DNA of 39,499 bases from an uncultured Eubacteriales bacterium (GCA_900317855.1 ONIG01000020.1:1-39499); one strand, 5' to 3'; positions 14,307 to 23,221 are shown, counted from the stretch's first letter. Notes: a model not told the origin generated them from the sequence alone. A program made the numbers and translations.

Positions 14307-16847
14307 ATGGCAAAACGGCCGAATATTCTCAAGCTGGCCACGAAGATCAGTCTTGAGAGCATGACGTACACCGGCATCACGTACAACGATCCCGAGTACA
14401 AGATCCTCGAGCCGATCATCGACGATGAGATGTGTGCGATCATGATGCACCTGCGCCTGGAGGCCAACCGCACCGTGGAGGACGTGGCCAAGCGTGCAAA
14501 GCAGAGCGTGGAATACACGCAGGAGCAGCTCGACAAGCTGTGCAAGACCGGCGCAGTCCGCTACCGCTATGTGGACGGCAAGCGCTGCTACTTCTACCCG
14601 ATCTGGGTGCCGGGCATCATGGAGGGCATCCTTGCCAACCGCGAGCAGTGCGACCGCTACCCCGTGCTCGGCGAGAGCTTTGAGGCGTACACCCGCCGCC
14701 GGCTCGAGATGCTCGCGCCGATGCTCGACAACGGCACGGTCGGCATGTGCCCGATGCGCGTCATGCCGGTGATGAGCGCGATCGAGAACGACACGCGCAC
14801 GGCGTCGTATGATGAGCTCAAGACGCTCATCGAGAACGCGACGGCCATCAGCGTCGGCCCGTGCTCGTGCCGCCGGGCCCGCCGCCTCATGGGCGAGGGC
14901 TGCGGCCATCTTGAAGAGGACATGTGCATGTACCTCAACGACAACGCCGTCTGCTATTCCGAGCAGGGCTATCACCGGCTCATCACGAAGGAAGAAGCAT
15001 ACGAGATCCTCCGCCGTGCCGAGGACAACGGTCTCGTGCACGAGATCAACCAGACCCCGGGCTTTGAGGACGCGACCGCCATCTGCAACTGCTGCGGCTG
15101 CTCGTGCTTCGCGCTGCGCATCGAGGAACTGTTCCGCACGCCGCGCGCCATCCGCTCGAACTACATCGCCCGCGTGGACAAGGAAAAGTGCGTCGCCTGC
15201 GGCCAGTGCGTCGAAAGCTGCCAGACCAACGCGCTCAAGCTCGGCCAGAAGCGCTGCACGACCGATCCGCACATTTCCGATACCTATGACACCGACCGCA
15301 GCGTGCCCTACGACCGCCGGACCTATGACCCGGACTTCCGCACGAACCGCTCGGACGTCATGCCCAGCGGCACCGCGCCGTGCAAGGCCGTGTGCCCGCT
15401 GAACATCCCGGTGCAGGGCTGCCTGCAGCTGCTGTCCGTCGGCAGATACGACGACGCCGCGGCGCTCATCCGGCAGGCCACGCCGTTCCCGGAGCTGTGC
15501 GGCAGCGTGTGCGGCCGCCAGTGCGAAAAGGTCTGCACCCGCAACCAGATCGACGCCGCCGTCGCCATTGCCGACGTGTGCAGGACGCTCGTCCGGCGCG
15601 AGCTGGACGCCGGCAAGGTCATTTTGCCGCCGGTGAAAAACCCGACCGGCATCCCCCATACGGAAAAGATCGCCGTCATCGGCGCCGGCCCCGCCGGACT
15701 GAGCTGTGCCTATTTTCTCCGGCAGCAGGGCTACCCCGTGACCGTGCTGGAAAAGGACACGGTGCTCGGCGGCGCTCCGGCGACGCTCATCCCGTCCTTC
15801 CGCCTCGACCGCACGGCCTATGCCGCCGAGATCGACGTGCTCGCGCGCATGGGCGTGGAGTTCCGCACCGGCGTGGAAGTCGGCAAGGACACGACGCTCG
15901 ACGCGCTGCGCGCCGAGGGCTACAAGGCGTTCTTCCTCGGCATCGGTGCTGGGAAGCAGAGCAAGGACGCACCGGCCGGCACCGTGGACGCGCGCAGATA
16001 CCTGCACCGGAAGAGACACACCGTCAAGGGCAGCGTCGTCGTGCTCGGCGGCGGGAAAGAGGCCGTTGACTGTGCGCGCGCCGCGCGCAAGGGCGGCGCA
16101 GCAAGCGTGACCATCGTCGCCGGAGCGATCCGGGCAGACATCTCCGAGGCCAAGCAGGAAGGCGTCGCGTTCCGCGCGCCGTTCGCAGTACAGGAGATCC
16201 GCGACGGCGCGGTGTCCATCCGCAGCCTGCACGGCGACAAGGCCGAGGAGCTTGCCGCAGACACGGTCTTTGCCGCCGAGGGCTACGTCCCGGCGGCGGA
16301 CGCCATCACCGCCGGATCCGGCGTGTGCCTGAACGCCGACGGCTTTGTCGGCGCCGACGCCGTGACCCGCCAGACCGGCGAGGCCGATGTCTTTGCCGGC
16401 GGCGCCGCGACCGGTGCGCACGACGTTGCGCGCGCGATCGCCGAGGGCCGCGAGGCCGCGATCTCGATCCACCGCTTCGTGCACAGCAACCAGAGCTTCG
16501 TGATCGGCCGCGACAAGCGGGATTATAAGCCGCTGGCGCGCAGCAGCGTCGGCGTTGCGATCGACGAACTGGAGTCCGCGCCCCGGCAGGCAGCGGAAAA
16601 CGGCCTGCTCACCGACGCGCAGCTGCACTGCGAGGCCGGGCGCTGCCTCGGCTGCGGCACCGTGGTGCTCAACGAGGACCAGTGCGTCGGCTGCGGCATC
16701 TGCACGACCAAGTGCAAGTTTGACGCCATCCGCCTCGAGAAGGTCAGCGACACGCACGGACGCGGCTATTTCCGCACCCTGCTGACGGCTGCGAGCAACG
16801 CGCCGGCCGCCGGCCGCCGCTTCGTGCGCAAGAAGCTGCAGCACTGA
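14307..16847 (+). CDS. Multidomain Fe-S/FAD pyridine-nucleotide oxidoreductase, 846 aa
   Basis: Residues 35-140 look like a winged-helix-like module. Residues 145-275 are cysteine-rich (GPCSCRRARR at 184-193, CNCCGCSC at 260-267), followed by a ferredoxin motif CVACGQCVESC at 295-305. Residues 350-440 match the N-terminal Fe-S domain of the glutamate synthase small subunit (C359, C363, C398, C402, C406, C410). Residues 453-720 are a GltD-like flavoprotein with an FAD site GAGPAGL at 459-465 and a second nucleotide site LGGGKEA at 580-586. A C-terminal ferredoxin-like pair holds CLGCG at 780-784 and CVGCGICTTKC at 793-803. It likely moves electrons between NAD(P)H and ferredoxin, or to the downstream OYE-type enzyme. 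The AAGGAGG site supports the start. Exact function is unknown. Confidence 0.8.
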   Translation: MAKRPNILKLATKISLESMTYTGITYNDPEYKILEPIIDDEMCAIMMHLRLEANRTVEDVAKRAKQSVEYTQEQLDKLCKTGAVRYRYVDGKRCYFYPIWVPGIMEGILANREQCDRYPVLGESFEAYTRRRLEMLAPMLDNGTVGMCPMRVMPVMSAIENDTRTASYDELKTLIENATAISVGPCSCRRARRLMGEGCGHLEEDMCMYLNDNAVCYSEQGYHRLITKEEAYEILRRAEDNGLVHEINQTPGFEDATAICNCCGCSCFALRIEELFRTPRAIRSNYIARVDKEKCVACGQCVESCQTNALKLGQKRCTTDPHISDTYDTDRSVPYDRRTYDPDFRTNRSDVMPSGTAPCKAVCPLNIPVQGCLQLLSVGRYDDAAALIRQATPFPELCGSVCGRQCEKVCTRNQIDAAVAIADVCRTLVRRELDAGKVILPPVKNPTGIPHTEKIAVIGAGPAGLSCAYFLRQQGYPVTVLEKDTVLGGAPATLIPSFRLDRTAYAAEIDVLARMGVEFRTGVEVGKDTTLDALRAEGYKAFFLGIGAGKQSKDAPAGTVDARRYLHRKRHTVKGSVVVLGGGKEAVDCARAARKGGAASVTIVAGAIRADISEAKQEGVAFRAPFAVQEIRDGAVSIRSLHGDKAEELAADTVFAAEGYVPAADAITAGSGVCLNADGFVGADAVTRQTGEADVFAGGAATGAHDVARAIAEGREAAISIHRFVHSNQSFVIGRDKRDYKPLARSSVGVAIDELESAPRQAAENGLLTDAQLHCEAGRCLGCGTVVLNEDQCVGCGICTTKCKFDAIRLEKVSDTHGRGYFRTLLTAASNAPAAGRRFVRKKLQH

Positions 16848-16857
16848 GGACGCCGCC

Positions 16858-17208
16858 ATGCATGAGATCGGCGTCGTGCGCGCAATGCTCAAGACCGTCA
16901 CCGATTACGCGGCGGCAAAGGGCGTCGACCACGTCTCGGAGATCGTGGCCGACTGCGGCGAGCTCTCGCTCGTCATCCCGCAGTATGTCGAGCAGATCTA
17001 TCCGACGGTCGTCAAAGGCACGCCGTTTGCAGACACGAAGCTCATCGTCAACATCGTGCCCGGTATGGCCGAGTGCGACGACTGCGACGAGATCTTCAAT
17101 GTGATCGAATGTAACGGCCATTGCCCGAACTGCAACAGCTTCAACAAAACGGTGCTGTCCGGCAAGGACTTCACCGTCCGGGAGATCCATGTCCCGGAGG
17201 AAACGTGA
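16858..17208 (+). CDS. hypA: HypA-like nickel metallochaperone, 116 aa
   Basis: The start MHEIGVVRAM keeps the Met-His-Glu of HypA/HybF, where His2 binds nickel. The zinc site is present as CDDC near 78-81 and CPNC near 93-96. Length is typical. HypA normally delivers nickel to NiFe hydrogenase precursors or urease, but no hydrogenase or other hyp gene lies in the window. It starts 10 bp after the Fe-S flavoprotein stop and ends 43 bp before the OYE gene, so it is part of this operon. It may have a recruited role in cofactor insertion, or it may serve a nickel enzyme elsewhere. Confidence 0.85.
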   Translation: MHEIGVVRAMLKTVTDYAAAKGVDHVSEIVADCGELSLVIPQYVEQIYPTVVKGTPFADTKLIVNIVPGMAECDDCDEIFNVIECNGHCPNCNSFNKTVLSGKDFTVREIHVPEET

Positions 17209-17251
17209 CCCAGGGTCCGGAGAGACCCAAAATATAGAAGGAGCGTATTAC

Positions 17252-19330
17252 ATGAACGAAAAGTACAACGCATTGTTCACCCCCTGGAAGATCGGCAATG
17301 TGGAGATCAAAAACCGCATTGTGCAGTGCTCCATGGGCGGCACGTCCCTGTTCGGCTGGATGGAGCCGAACCACTTTGACAAGGAAGCAGCCTACTTCCT
17401 GCTCAACCGCGCACAGGATGGCGTGGGCCTGATCCTGCCCGGCATGCAGTGCATCCGCGACCCGCTGGGCATCCCCGGCCGCAAGTGGCTGTACCAGAAC
17501 GACCAGATGTTCAAGCAGCTCAAAGAGTACATGGTCGAGTTCCATAAGACGGGCGCAAAGCTGTTCATCCAGCTCGCCGCCGGCATGGGCCGCTCCATGG
17601 CCATCAACGGCTGGATGACGAAGCTGGCCAAGAACAACATCCTCAACAAGATCGCCAGCCCCATCGTGGACGTGCAGTATATCTGCGCCTCCGCGTCCGA
17701 GGTGCCGAACCGCTGGAAGGAGGACGTCATGTCCCGCCCGCTGACGGTCAAGGAGATCGAGGACATGGTCTACGCCTTTGGCCAGACCGCCAAGAAGCTG
17801 CGCGCCGCCGGCGTCGACGGTGTGGAGATCCACGCCGTGCACGAGGGCTACCTGCTTGACCAGTTCACCATGGCCAACTGGAACCACCGCACCGACAAAT
17901 ACGGCGGCTCGTTCGAGAACCGCTTCCGCTTCCCGGTCGAGATCGTGCAAGAGATCAAGCGTCAGGCCGGCTCCGACTTCCCGGTGTCGCTGCGCTACTC
18001 CGTCGTGTCCAAGACCAAGGCGTGGGGCAAGGGCGCCATGCCGTACGAGACCGACTTCGTCGAGTTCGGCCGCGACATGGCCGAGTCCGAGAAGGCCGTC
18101 AAGTACCTCGAGGACGCGGGCTACGACATGTTCAACTGCGACAACGGCACCTACGACGCCTGGTACTGGGCACATCCGCCGCAGTACATGCCCGATAACT
18201 GCAACCTCGAGTATGTCGAGCACATCAAGCAGTTCACGAGCCGCCCGGTCGTCTGCGCCGGCCGCATGGACCCCGTGAAGGCCGCCGAAGAGATCGCCGC
18301 CGGCCGTCTCGACGCCGTGGCCATCGCGCGCCAGAACCTTGTCGACCACGAGTGGATCCACAAGATCCTCAGCGGCCACGAGGATGAGATCAAGCCCTGC
18401 ATCCGCTGCCACAACGGCTGCTTCAACATGTCGAAGTACAAAGGCACCGCGAACCTCCAGAGCATGGACGACTCCCTGCACCTGGCCCGCTGCGCCCTGA
18501 ACCCGACGACCATGCAGCACAACAAGTACAAGATCGTTCCGACCCGCCATCCGAAGAAGGTCGCCATCATCGGCGGCGGCATCGGCGGCATGGAGTGCGC
18601 GCTCGTGCTCAAGCAGCGCGGCCACACCCCGGTCATCTTTGAAAAGACCGGCGAGCTCGGCGGCCTGTTCCTCACTGCGTCCGCGATGAGCTTTAAGGAA
18701 AACGACAAGGAGCTCATCCGCTGGTACCTCAACGAGGTCGCCAAGGAGGGCATCGACGTGCGCCTGAACACCGAGGTCACCGACCTTGGCACCCTGCGCG
18801 GCTTTGACGAGATCATCGTCGCCAGCGGCTCCATCCCGCGCACCATGCCGTCCATCCCCGGCTTTGAGAAGACGCTCACGTTCACCGAGCTGCTCAAGGA
18901 CAAGAAGGAAGTCGGCGACAAGGTCCTGTTCATCGGCGGCGGCCAGTCGTCCTGCGAAGCGGCGTATGACCTTGTCCTTCAGGGCAAGCACCCCATCATC
19001 GTCGAGTACGCGAACGACCTCGTCGCGGCACAGGCCACCTGCCTTGCCAACACGTCCTTCCTGCGTGACGCGATGGAGTACCACAAGGTCCCGACCTATC
19101 TCGAGTCCACCGTCACCGAGATCACGGACACTGGCTGCACCGTCAAGAACGTCAAGACCGGCGAGAGCACCTTCGTCGCGTGCGACAACGTGGTCAACGG
19201 CGTCGGCTTCATCCCGACTCCGGTCGGCGGCAAGGACAACAAGCAGGTCCACCGCGTGGGCGACTGCGTTGCCATCGGCAACCTGCGCACCGTCATCTGG
19301 CGCGCGTGGGATGTCTGCATGAAGATCTGA
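17252..19330 (+). CDS. OYE-type NADH:flavin oxidoreductase / enoate reductase with Fe-S cluster, 692 aa
   Basis: Residues 1-370 form the FMN-binding TIM barrel of the Old Yellow Enzyme family, with VEIHAVHEGYLLDQF (191-205; His194, His197) and the family stretch DKYGGSFENRFRFP. Residues 383-390 (CIRCHNGC) and C414 fit the [4Fe-4S] site of 2,4-dienoyl-CoA reductase and related enzymes. Residues 436-690 are the FAD/NAD part, with GGGIGGMECA at 441-450 and GGGQSSCEA at 562-570. Relatives include the bile-acid enzymes BaiCD and BaiH, 2-enoate reductases and gut steroid reductases. Substrate cannot be told from sequence, but it should be an activated C=C bond. The ATG at 17252 has an AAGGAG site; the longer frame overlaps hypA. 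Confidence 0.88.
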   Translation: MNEKYNALFTPWKIGNVEIKNRIVQCSMGGTSLFGWMEPNHFDKEAAYFLLNRAQDGVGLILPGMQCIRDPLGIPGRKWLYQNDQMFKQLKEYMVEFHKTGAKLFIQLAAGMGRSMAINGWMTKLAKNNILNKIASPIVDVQYICASASEVPNRWKEDVMSRPLTVKEIEDMVYAFGQTAKKLRAAGVDGVEIHAVHEGYLLDQFTMANWNHRTDKYGGSFENRFRFPVEIVQEIKRQAGSDFPVSLRYSVVSKTKAWGKGAMPYETDFVEFGRDMAESEKAVKYLEDAGYDMFNCDNGTYDAWYWAHPPQYMPDNCNLEYVEHIKQFTSRPVVCAGRMDPVKAAEEIAAGRLDAVAIARQNLVDHEWIHKILSGHEDEIKPCIRCHNGCFNMSKYKGTANLQSMDDSLHLARCALNPTTMQHNKYKIVPTRHPKKVAIIGGGIGGMECALVLKQRGHTPVIFEKTGELGGLFLTASAMSFKENDKELIRWYLNEVAKEGIDVRLNTEVTDLGTLRGFDEIIVASGSIPRTMPSIPGFEKTLTFTELLKDKKEVGDKVLFIGGGQSSCEAAYDLVLQGKHPIIVEYANDLVAAQATCLANTSFLRDAMEYHKVPTYLESTVTEITDTGCTVKNVKTGESTFVACDNVVNGVGFIPTPVGGKDNKQVHRVGDCVAIGNLRTVIWRAWDVCMKI

Positions 19331-19343
19331 TCCCGTAAACGAG

Positions 19344-19380
19344 AATCCCTCCGGCTATGCGGTTGCCGGAGGGATTTTTT
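19344..19380 (+). terminator. Terminator of the oxidoreductase operon
   Basis: A 12-bp stem (19344-19355 with 19365-19376) runs straight into a T tract, 13 bp after the OYE stop. Confidence 0.9.
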
Positions 19381-19399
19381 ACTCGTTGGAAGCTGCAAA

Positions 19400-19429
19400 G
19401 CGCCCCCGGAGCGAATGCTCCGGGGGCGC
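19400..19429 (-). terminator. Terminator of the TRAP/GDPD operon
   Basis: A 13-bp perfect GC-rich stem (19400-19412 with 19417-19429) with a 4-nt loop lies 38 bp past the GDPD stop on the minus strand. Its T tract is short, so it may act mainly as a barrier between convergent operons. Confidence 0.65.
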
Positions 19430-19467
19430 CGCCTCTTGTATCCGTTTTGGGTTTCGCCGCGTCCGGC

Positions 19468-20205
19468 TCACTCGCCCTGCGCGCGCAGCCAGCCGCTCGC
19501 CACGCCGGGGAAATTCGTGATGATGCCCTCGCAGCCCCAGCGGTGGAGCTGCTCCAGACCCGCCATGTCGTTGACGGTCCAGACGTTCATCTTCACGCCG
19601 TGCTCCTTACAGTCGCGCACGTTTTCGTCCGTGAGCAGCTCGATCGGCGGGTGGTAGCAGGCGAAGCCCGCCTGCTCACAGTAGTAACCGGGGAAGCCGC
19701 CGATGCTGTCCTCGAGCACGAGCGCGCCGACCTCGACCGCATTGCCGCTGATCTCGAGGATCTTGCGCAGCGAAATGTGGTTGAACGACGAGAACATGAC
19801 CTTCTTCTCCAAGCCGTAGCGCTCGATGGTCGCCCAGATCTTGCGCTCGATGTCGGGATAGTAGATCTTGTCGGTCTTGATCTCGATGTTGTGGCCGACA
19901 GACTCGCCGGAGGCCCACTCGCAATACTCGTCGAACGACGGGATGTGCTCGGGCGCGTACTTGCCCTTGTAGCGGGCGGCGGCGTTGACCTGCTGCAGCT
20001 CGGCGAACGAGTGATCGCAGATGCGGCCGGAGCCGTCGGTCGTGCGGTCGAGCCGCTCGTCATGGATGACGACGAGGCGCCCGTCGCGCGTTTCATGCAC
20101 GTCCATCTCGATCGCATCACAGCCGACCTTGACCGCCTCGCGGAACGAGAGCATCGTGTTTTCCGGATATACACCGCTGTAGCCGCGGTGTGCCATAACT
20201 TTCAT
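19468..20205 (-). CDS. ugpQ: Glycerophosphodiester phosphodiesterase, 245 aa
   Basis: The enzyme hydrolyses glycerophosphodiesters to glycerol 3-phosphate and an alcohol. Family residues are in place: HRG at 6-8, PEN at 14-16, EMDVHETRDG at 33-42 with the metal-binding acidic residues, and HDERLDRTTDGSG at 48-60. The later strands (NIEIKTD, SSFNH, MNVWTVND) complete the TIM barrel. There is no signal peptide, so it acts in the cytoplasm. It begins 13 bp after the dctM stop with an AAGGGAG site and is the last gene of a TRAP transporter operon, which suggests that the transported compound may be a glycerophosphodiester or related metabolite. Confidence 0.9.
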   Translation of the reverse strand: MKVMAHRGYSGVYPENTMLSFREAVKVGCDAIEMDVHETRDGRLVVIHDERLDRTTDGSGRICDHSFAELQQVNAAARYKGKYAPEHIPSFDEYCEWASGESVGHNIEIKTDKIYYPDIERKIWATIERYGLEKKVMFSSFNHISLRKILEISGNAVEVGALVLEDSIGGFPGYYCEQAGFACYHPPIELLTDENVRDCKEHGVKMNVWTVNDMAGLEQLHRWGCEGIITNFPGVASGWLRAQGE

Positions 20206-20218
20206 GCAATTGTCTCCC

Positions 20219-21514
20219 TTAATAAATAAGATTCGGTATCAGCATCGTGATGCCCGGAATGTACGTCAGCAGCAGCAGCGCAAGGAGCAGCGCGATGATA
20301 AACGGCACACATTCCTTGATAAACTCCTGCATCTTACAGCCCGTGATCGACACGCACGTGAACATCATAGAGCCGAACGGCGGGGTCAGGCCGCCGATCA
20401 TGATGTTGACGTTGCACACAATGCCGAAGTGCACCAGGTCGATGCCGGCCGCCTTCACGATCGGCACCATGAGCGGGGCGAGGATAATGAGCGCCGCGCC
20501 GCCCTCAAGGAACATGCCGACGATGAGCAGCACAACGTTCATGACCAGCAGCACGAGGAACTTGTTGCTGGCAAAGCTCGTCACGGCGTTGAGCAGCATG
20601 GTCGGGATGTTCTCCCAGTTGAGGTAGTAGCCGAACACGGTCGCCGACACGATGATGAGCATGACGGTGGCGGTGCCGGAAATGGTCTCGCGCAGGATGG
20701 GGATGAAGTGCTCCTTTTTCAGGCCCTTGTAGACGAACTTGCCCACGATCAGGCAGTAAAGCACGCCCACACCGCCGGCTTCCGTCGGCGTGAAGATGCC
20801 GAAGCGCATGCCCATGATGATGCCCAGCGGGAAAAACAGCGCCCAGAAAGACTTGAGCGCCTGCCGGCCGATCTCGCCGAGCGTCGCACGGCGGGGACGG
20901 GACGGCGCGTAGCCGCGCTTTTTGGAGATGATCGCCACGGCGATCATCAGCGTCACAGCCATGAGCAGACCGGGCACGTAGCCGGCAGCAAAGAGCTGAC
21001 CGACGGATGCGCCGGCGATCAGACCGTAGACGATGAGGTTGATCCCGGGCGGGATGATGGGCGTGACGCACGAGGATGCCGCCGTGATTGCGGCGGAAAA
21101 GCCCTTGCCGTAGCCGCGCTTTTCCATCTCGGGCACGAGCAGCTTGCACTCCATGGCGGCGTCGGCGTTGGCCGAGCCGGAGCAGCCGCCCATGAGCATG
21201 CTCAGCAGGACGTTGATCTGCGCCAGGCCGCCGGGCAGATGCCCGGTGAGCGCGTCGGCAAAGTCCATGAGCCGCGCGCTGATGCCGCCGTAGTTCATGA
21301 TCGAGCCGCACATGATGAAAAACGGGATTGCGAGGAACGGGAACGACTGCGTGGCCGTGACGAATTTCTGCATCAGCAGGTACGGCACGGTCGTCGTGTC
21401 AATGAAGCCGAAGTAGGTCAGCGCCGCGGCAAAGAGCGCGTAGGCGATCGGGATGCCCGTGAAATACAGCACGAGCGCGATGATGATCGGCAGGATGGAG
21501 AGGAACGTGCTCAT
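20219..21514 (-). CDS. dctM: TRAP transporter large permease DctM, 431 aa
   Basis: About twelve hydrophobic segments and the family stretches PFFIMCGSIMNYGGISARLM, GCSGSANADAA and ITAASSCVTPIIPPGINLIV identify the ion-coupled large subunit of a tripartite ATP-independent periplasmic-type transporter. The latter half contains VNIMIGGLTPPFGSMMF, also typical. The ATG overlaps the dctQ stop as ATGA and has a GGGGAGG site. It works with the small subunit and the solute-binding protein in this operon. Confidence 0.93.
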   Translation of the reverse strand: MSTFLSILPIIIALVLYFTGIPIAYALFAAALTYFGFIDTTTVPYLLMQKFVTATQSFPFLAIPFFIMCGSIMNYGGISARLMDFADALTGHLPGGLAQINVLLSMLMGGCSGSANADAAMECKLLVPEMEKRGYGKGFSAAITAASSCVTPIIPPGINLIVYGLIAGASVGQLFAAGYVPGLLMAVTLMIAVAIISKKRGYAPSRPRRATLGEIGRQALKSFWALFFPLGIIMGMRFGIFTPTEAGGVGVLYCLIVGKFVYKGLKKEHFIPILRETISGTATVMLIIVSATVFGYYLNWENIPTMLLNAVTSFASNKFLVLLVMNVVLLIVGMFLEGGAALIILAPLMVPIVKAAGIDLVHFGIVCNVNIMIGGLTPPFGSMMFTCVSITGCKMQEFIKECVPFIIALLLALLLLTYIPGITMLIPNLIY

Positions 21515-21993
21515 GCGTCCACCTCCCCGCCGTGGCTGCTGCTGCGCCTGAGGTCTTTGACGAAAAAGACGAGCGAGTAGATCGTCATCAGGCCGAAGCC
21601 AATGACCAGCGCCGTGCTGACCGCGGAGGACGGCAGCTTTGTGATCGGCATGCGCTTGATCCAGGACGACTGGATAAACTGCACGCTGAGCACCGTGATG
21701 TAGCCGTTGATGATCACGAGCAGGGCGTTGGTGATCAGATGCACGACCCTGCGCGCGCCGGCCGGCAGCCGCTCCACGAGCAGATCGACGCCGACGTGCT
21801 GGTGCTTGCGGTAGGCATAGGCCGCGCCGATGAACACCGAGTACACGAAGCAGGAGGTGGCGATCTCCTCGCTCCAGATGATGATATAGTTAAACAGTTT
21901 TCGCGTGATCACGTTGACGATGACGAGCAGGATCGTTACGATCATCATCGCGCCCGCGATGACCCCGTCAAAATTTTTCAGTGCATTTTTCAA
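21511..21993 (-). CDS. dctQ: TRAP transporter small permease DctQ, 160 aa
   Basis: Four membrane helices and the DctQ pattern WSEEIATSCFVYSVFIGAAY, then HVGVDLLVERLP identify the small subunit. I place the start at a TTG (21993), since AGAGGA lies about 8 nt upstream and the family begins shortly before the first helix; the longer frame upstream would run through an intercistronic hairpin. The length then fits. The partner dctM follows with a 4-nt overlap. Confidence 0.85.
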   Translation of the reverse strand: MKNALKNFDGVIAGAMMIVTILLVIVNVITRKLFNYIIIWSEEIATSCFVYSVFIGAAYAYRKHQHVGVDLLVERLPAGARRVVHLITNALLVIINGYITVLSVQFIQSSWIKRMPITKLPSSAVSTALVIGFGLMTIYSLVFFVKDLRRSSSHGGEVDA

Positions 21994-22032
21994 ATTTGTT
22001 TTCCTCTGCTTTCTGTGGCTTCGCTCAGCAAT

Positions 22033-22067
22033 GCCGGGTGTCCGGCAGCATGTGCAGGACACCCGGC
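22033..22067 (-). other. Intercistronic stem-loop between dctP and dctQ
   Basis: An 11-bp perfect stem (GCCGGGTGTCC, 22033-22043 with 22057-22067) without a T run lies between the binding-protein and permease genes. Such loops often stabilise the upstream mRNA so that more binding protein than permease is made. Confidence 0.6.
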
Positions 22068-22114
22068 ACAAAAAGCCGGTATGGGGCTTCCGGCCGTCCG
22101 TCAGCGCGCAGCGC

Positions 22115-23158
22115 TCACTTGTTGGCCTGGCGGTACTCGGCGAGGATGGCCTGCGCCTGCTCGTAGAAGGTGGCGGTCACGCCGTCCTCCTTGACCATGC
22201 GATCAAACTCCGGCTGCACGGCAGCGCGGAACGCATCGACATCGACCTCGTTGAACGAGCAGCCCTGCTCCTTCTCGAGCTTGGCCTTCGTCTCCTCGAA
22301 GGAAGCGTTGGTGAATTCGGTCAGTTCCTTAGCGCCCTTGGTGAACTCTTCCTGGATGATGGTGCGGTACTCTTCCGGGATGCTGTTCCAGACCTTGGTG
22401 CTGATGTAGGCGCCGCAGGTGCCGACAAGGTGGTTGGTCAGGGACATGTTCTTGCACACCTCGGCGCTGCCGTTGGTGGAGTAAGCGTTCATGTTGCCCT
22501 CCAGACCGTCAATAACGCCCTGCTGCACGGCAGAGATTGTCTCGGAGAACGGCATGCCGGTGGGCGTGGCGCCCATGGCGGTGAGGCAGTTGATGTACAT
22601 GGAGCTGTTCGGCACGCGGATCTTCATGCCCTTGAGGTCAGCGGGGGTCTTGATGACCTTGTTGGTCTGCATGCAGCGCATGCCGACGTTGAAGTCGAGC
22701 GCGAGCACGTGGATGCCGTAGTTATCTTCGAGCTTCTGGCACATACCCTTTACCAGATCGGACTGGCAGACGTAGGAGTACTCGTCGATGCTGTTGTACA
22801 TCATGGGGCCGATGAGTGCTTCAAAGTCGATATCGTAGTCGGCGAGGTAGGAGGGGTCTTCGCAGGCGATCCAGTCGGCGCCGTTGACGACCTGCTCGAT
22901 GTTGTCCTTATAGACAGCGAGCTGGCTGGAGTCGTAGCACTGGATCTCGATGGCGCCATTGGTGCGCTCCTTGATGCGCTGGGCGACCTGCTGCATCTCG
23001 ATCGTGAGCTGCTCAGTCGGAGCGAACACGTGGCTGAGTTTGAGGACGAGGTGATAATCCCCGTTGTTGTCGGCAGCGGCCTTATCGCCGTTGCTGCCGC
23101 AGGCACACAGTGCGAACACCATGACCAGCGCAAGAAGCATAGCAACAAATTTCTTCAA
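22115..23158 (-). CDS. dctP: TRAP transporter solute-binding lipoprotein DctP, 347 aa
   Basis: A lipoprotein signal precedes the likely acylated Cys20 in FALCACGSN. The rest is a DctP-type binding protein: KLSHVFAPTEQLTIEMQQVA, the QLAVYKDNIEQVVNGADW stretch, and the substrate-carboxylate region around MKIRVPNSSMYINCLTAMGA and TPTGMPFSETISAVQQGVID (the family arginine lies in KIRVP). The ligand is unknown; most relatives bind carboxylates. The start is a TTG with an AAAGGAA site. It is the first and probably most strongly expressed gene of the operon. Confidence 0.92.
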   Translation of the reverse strand: MKKFVAMLLALVMVFALCACGSNGDKAAADNNGDYHLVLKLSHVFAPTEQLTIEMQQVAQRIKERTNGAIEIQCYDSSQLAVYKDNIEQVVNGADWIACEDPSYLADYDIDFEALIGPMMYNSIDEYSYVCQSDLVKGMCQKLEDNYGIHVLALDFNVGMRCMQTNKVIKTPADLKGMKIRVPNSSMYINCLTAMGATPTGMPFSETISAVQQGVIDGLEGNMNAYSTNGSAEVCKNMSLTNHLVGTCGAYISTKVWNSIPEEYRTIIQEEFTKGAKELTEFTNASFEETKAKLEKEQGCSFNEVDVDAFRAAVQPEFDRMVKEDGVTATFYEQAQAILAEYRQANK

Positions 23159-23221
23159 GGTAGTTCCTTTCTGCTTAAAAAAGCGTTGAATTTTTCTCCG
23201 TCATTTTAACGGCTCTCTGTG

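Noticed and set aside
14280..16901. Very long minus-strand ORF (873 codons) opposite the Fe-S flavoprotein
   Set aside because: It is the mirror of a GC-rich coding frame and encodes arginine-, alanine- and histidine-rich sequence with no family pattern. The plus-strand gene has clear domains, a ribosome site and operon context.
17171..19252. Long minus-strand ORF opposite the OYE-type gene
   Set aside because: It has no recognisable domain and lies wholly against a gene with a complete set of family motifs.
22033..22067. Terminator splitting the TRAP operon
   Set aside because: The stem is strong but has no T run and lies between genes that must work together, so an mRNA-stabilising loop is more likely.
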